Below, in pieces: positions 3,456-6,411 of a DNA stretch of 6,411 nt. The stretch is from Acidobacteriota bacterium (GTDB taxonomy: Bacteria; Acidobacteriota; Terriglobia; Acidoferrales; UBA7541): positions 1-6,411 of the forward strand of contig JAFAZL010000641.1 of assembly GCA_019239815.1 (NCBI GenBank). The letters run 5' to 3'. The notes under the pieces were generated by a model, which worked only from the letters and a program-made list of their open reading frames with translations, did no database searches and was not told the origin of the DNA. Position 1 is the stretch's first letter. Each line of letters starts with the position of its first letter. Made by a program: the position numbers and the translations under genes.

Positions 3456-6411
3456 ATGAGAAGGACGCCCGTATCAGAGTTGATCCGGCGAGCATCCGTG
3501 ACGTTGGCAGTGGCCGTTCTGCTGATGTTGCTTACAAGTTTACCCGCGCACGCTCAGGTAGATGCTGGCGCAATCCTGGGAACCGTCAGCGACACGTCCG
3601 GCGCCGCAGTAAACGGCGCAACGGTCACGGTCACCAATGAAGGGACAAGCGCTGCACTGTCGAGCACCACGGGCAACGACGGCGCATACAAGTTCACTCC
3701 ACTTCCGATCGGCCAATACACGATTAGCGTGACCCTTCAGGGTTTCTCGACCGTGACCCAGAAGCACATCACCGTTAACGTCGGAGCCGAAGTTGTCGTC
3801 AACGTGAGCCTCAAGCCCGGCGCCGTCAGCGAAACAATCGAAGTGGCATCGACCATTCCCGTGCTCGAAACGCAGGATGCCTCGGTCGGTCAAGTCGTCG
3901 ACAGCCGCAACGTGAACAACCTTCCGTTGAACGGACGCAATTTTACGTTCCTTGCGCAGCTCGCTGCTGGCGTCAACACGCCTCAGGCAGACACACGCGG
4001 TAACGCGGCGAGTGGCGCTTTCGCGGCTAACGGCAATCGCCCCGCCCAGAACAACTATTTGCTGGATGGCATCGACAACAATTCTGACACCGTCGATTTC
4101 TTGAACGGCACAAACTATGTCGTTCTTCCTCCAGTAGACGCGGTTGAAGAATTCAAAGTCCAGACTTCAGATTTCAGCGCGGAATTCGGCCGGTCGGGCG
4201 CCGCGGTTCTGAACGCCACGATCAAGTCGGGAACTAACAGTTTCCATGGCGCTGCTTGGGAATTTTTCCGCAACGATAAACTCGACGCTGCGGACTTCTT
4301 TGAAAATGCTGGCGGTATTCCCAAGGGCGAACTTCGTCAAAACCAATTCGGCTTCACGGCTGGCGGTCCGGTTGTCATCCCGAAGGTCTTCGACGGCCGC
4401 AACAAGGTCTTCTTCTTCGGAGACTATGAAGGCCTTCGCCGCGTGCAGGGCACGATTCTCACCGGTTCAGTTCCCACCGATGCGGAACGCTCCAGCGGCT
4501 ACACCAACTTCCAGGATCTCATCACGGGTCAATCTTCGTCCGCGCCACGCGCCGACGATTTGGGCCGATTGATCCCCGTAGGTACGGTTCTTGATCCGGC
4601 CACCACTCGTGCAGTCACGGCAGGCGTCGTAGATCCCGTTTCAGGTTTGCCAGCCACCACGACGGGTTTCGTTCGCGATCCGTTCGGCACGTGCGCACCT
4701 TCGACCACAACGTTTACGATGGCGGCCTGCGGCTTGAACATCATTCCCGCCGGACGGTTGGACCCCAACGCCATTAAGTTGCTGAATCTCTATCCGACGC
4801 CGACCAACGGTTCGTTGTTCTCCAACTTCGCCAATTCTCCAAAGCTGTTCGAGCATCGCAATTCGTTCGATACTCGCTTGGATATCAACTTCAACGAAAA
4901 GAACCAGATGTTCTATAGGTTCAGCTTGGTTGATGATCCCCAATTCATTCCCGGTATCTTTGGCGGTGTAGCGGACGGCGGCGGCTTCCAACAGGGCACT
5001 CAGACCGCCCTCGCGCAACAAAGCGCGTTGAGCTACACACACACGTTCTCGCCGACCTTGATCAATGTGGTCCGCGCGGGTCTCAACTATCTACACACCA
5101 CCCGCATTTCGCCTTCAGCCAACGACCTTTCCGATATTCCATCGACCTTTGGCATCCAGGGCATCCCCCAGCTTCACGAAAACGGCGGCCTCCCTGCGTT
5201 CGGAATCAACGGTCTCCAGACCTTGGGCAGCAACGCCTTCCTGCCGTCCGACGAAGTTACCTCGACCTTCCAGTTGACCGACGACGTCACTAAGATTCTC
5301 GGCAAGCACACCTTCAAAATGGGATTCGAGTGGCAGCACGTGAAGTTCTCGACGTTGCAGCCACCCTGGTCGCGCGGTGAGTTCGACTACAACGGCGACT
5401 ATACCGACATCCCGAACAGCAACCAGGGCAACACGGGCCGCGTTCAGTTCTTGCTGACGCCGACCGCATCCACGGTTGCCGGTGGCGTGCCTTTCCTTGG
5501 CGGCGCGACCGATATCCGCGCCTCCAACATCGCCGAAACTGACAACGGCAAGAACTACTGGGGCGGCTACGTCAACGACGACTGGAAGCTCACTAACAAG
5601 CTGACTCTCAACCTCGGTGTCCGCTACGACTTCTTCGGCTTGGTCTACGAACATCACTCCAACCAGGCAAACTTCGTTCCAGCCGGCACTGGTCCATTCA
5701 CGGCGCCGACCTACTTGATTCCGGAAGGTCCGAACTCCGGAAACTTGTCGCCCAGCTTCCTCGCCCTGACGGCGAAAGACGGCATCAATGTCGTCGTCAG
5801 CAACAAGTACGGCGCTGGCTTGGGTAGTTCCCAGAGCACTAACTTCGCGCCTCGCATCGGCTTCGCATATCAATTGAACCCGAAGCTCGTCGTTCGTGGC
5901 GGTTGGGGCATGTTCTACAACGGGTTTGAAAACCGCGGATACTCGCCGAACATCGGTGAAAACTATCCGTTCCAATTCCAGTTCAACTTCCCGGAACCCA
6001 ACGCGAATACGCCAGTCAGTTTCCCTGGCTGCGCCACCGCGGGCCCGGGCGGCACTGGTACGTTTGAAACTGGCTTCTCCTGTACGCCGCTCGATCCGCT
6101 GGCAGTCAATGCCAACGGCCTCGGCTTGCTGGGCATCCAGTTCAACTACATCACCCCGTACACGATGAGCGGCAACCTCACCGTTCAATATCAGCTGACT
6201 CCTTCCATGTCGGTTCAGGTCGGGTATGTAAACTCCCTGGCTCGCCACTTGGAGGTGTTCCCCAACAGCTCGAACCAGGTGACAACATTGCTTCCGGCTA
6301 ACGCCAATGCCCAAAACTTCGTTCCGTTCCCTGACTTTGGGCGAAGCCCGAGTTATGCAGCAACCGAAGGCAGCAGCAATTACCACGGCCTGCAGACCAA
6401 GCTCGAAAAGC
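3456..6411 (+). CDS. Oar-like TonB-dependent outer-membrane receptor, C-terminus beyond window
   Basis: An uninterrupted frame of 985 codons runs off the right edge. Family members are often about 1,100-1,200 residues, so roughly the last tenth or more is missing. Residues 1-33 are a signal peptide: basic start, hydrophobic stretch about 15-29, cleavage after AHA before Gln34. Residues about 37-120 form a carboxypeptidase-regulatory-like beta-sandwich ('GAILGTVSDTSGAAVNGATV', 'GAYKFTPLPIGQYTISV'). The plug follows, with 'LPLNGRNFTFLAQL' (156-169), 'NRPAQNNYLLDGIDNNS' (194-210) and 'VEEFKVQTSDFSAEFGRSGA' (from 230). The barrel has 'YWGGYVNDDWKLTNKLTLNL' (about 701-720) and 'FAPRIGFAYQLNPKLVVRGG' (from 797). 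The visible end, YHGLQTKLEK (976-985), matches a conserved late-barrel strand. Such receptors import large or scarce ligands across the outer membrane using TonB-ExbBD energy; the substrate is not evident. No classical TonB box was recognised. The divergent LacI-type gene and upstream operators suggest sugar-responsive control. Confidence 0.96.
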   Translation, partial: MRRTPVSELIRRASVTLAVAVLLMLLTSLPAHAQVDAGAILGTVSDTSGAAVNGATVTVTNEGTSAALSSTTGNDGAYKFTPLPIGQYTISVTLQGFSTVTQKHITVNVGAEVVVNVSLKPGAVSETIEVASTIPVLETQDASVGQVVDSRNVNNLPLNGRNFTFLAQLAAGVNTPQADTRGNAASGAFAANGNRPAQNNYLLDGIDNNSDTVDFLNGTNYVVLPPVDAVEEFKVQTSDFSAEFGRSGAAVLNATIKSGTNSFHGAAWEFFRNDKLDAADFFENAGGIPKGELRQNQFGFTAGGPVVIPKVFDGRNKVFFFGDYEGLRRVQGTILTGSVPTDAERSSGYTNFQDLITGQSSSAPRADDLGRLIPVGTVLDPATTRAVTAGVVDPVSGLPATTTGFVRDPFGTCAPSTTTFTMAACGLNIIPAGRLDPNAIKLLNLYPTPTNGSLFSNFANSPKLFEHRNSFDTRLDINFNEKNQMFYRFSLVDDPQFIPGIFGGVADGGGFQQGTQTALAQQSALSYTHTFSPTLINVVRAGLNYLHTTRISPSANDLSDIPSTFGIQGIPQLHENGGLPAFGINGLQTLGSNAFLPSDEVTSTFQLTDDVTKILGKHTFKMGFEWQHVKFSTLQPPWSRGEFDYNGDYTDIPNSNQGNTGRVQFLLTPTASTVAGGVPFLGGATDIRASNIAETDNGKNYWGGYVNDDWKLTNKLTLNLGVRYDFFGLVYEHHSNQANFVPAGTGPFTAPTYLIPEGPNSGNLSPSFLALTAKDGINVVVSNKYGAGLGSSQSTNFAPRIGFAYQLNPKLVVRGGWGMFYNGFENRGYSPNIGENYPFQFQFNFPEPNANTPVSFPGCATAGPGGTGTFETGFSCTPLDPLAVNANGLGLLGIQFNYITPYTMSGNLTVQYQLTPSMSVQVGYVNSLARHLEVFPNSSNQVTTLLPANANAQNFVPFPDFGRSPSYAATEGSSNYHGLQTKLEK

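Noticed and set aside
3451..3459. Two-codon ORF ATG-CGA-TGA overlapping the receptor start
   Set aside because: Its ATG directly abuts the AGGAGGA site with no spacing, so initiation there is unlikely; it is probably chance.
5115..6386. Long open frame (423 codons) on the minus strand opposite the TonB receptor
   Set aside because: It lies wholly antisense to a strongly supported receptor frame, shows no recognisable domain, and is explained by the receptor's codon bias (few T-C-A, T-T-A and C-T-A codons).

Overview
The window most resembles a chromosomal segment of an Acidobacteriota genome (Koribacter/Solibacter/Bryobacter-like soil lineages). This placement is an inference. It rests on the plus-strand gene, which has the architecture of the Oar-like TonB-dependent receptors that are greatly expanded in that phylum: signal peptide, carboxypeptidase-regulatory-like domain, plug and very large barrel. 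It also rests on the moderately high G+C coding style and on the pairing of a LacI-family regulator with such a receptor. No tRNA, rRNA, CRISPR array, insertion sequence or integrase was seen.

Layout. Positions 1-2081 (minus strand) hold a long tetratricopeptide-repeat (TPR) protein with an apparent lipoprotein signal peptide; its C-terminus lies beyond the left edge. It follows a LacI-family repressor (2108-3112, minus) by about 26 bp, so the two are probably one operon. From 3113 to 3455 there is a 343-bp divergent intergenic region. Rightwards from 3456 to the right edge runs the TonB-dependent receptor (985 codons seen, C-terminus missing). Two of the three genes are therefore cut by the window edges, although both reading frames are continuous across everything visible.

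The intergenic region is the most information-rich part. It contains two divergent sigma-70-like promoters whose -35 hexamers overlap on opposite strands. Just downstream of the receptor promoter lie two 14-bp CG-centred imperfect palindromes matching at 11 of 14 positions, which look like operators for a LacI-family repressor. A strong intrinsic-terminator-like hairpin with a T5 tail sits inside the receptor's long 5' leader, about 100 bp before the receptor start. A possible 21-codon leader ORF ends exactly at the base of that hairpin.

Working model (inference): the LacI-type protein senses a small ligand, probably a sugar or sugar derivative, and represses the outer-membrane receptor by binding downstream of its promoter. 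The leader hairpin could add a second, attenuation-type control. The TPR lipoprotein, co-transcribed with the regulator, may be a periplasmic or membrane-anchored scaffold for the same uptake function. The substrate cannot be read from the sequence.
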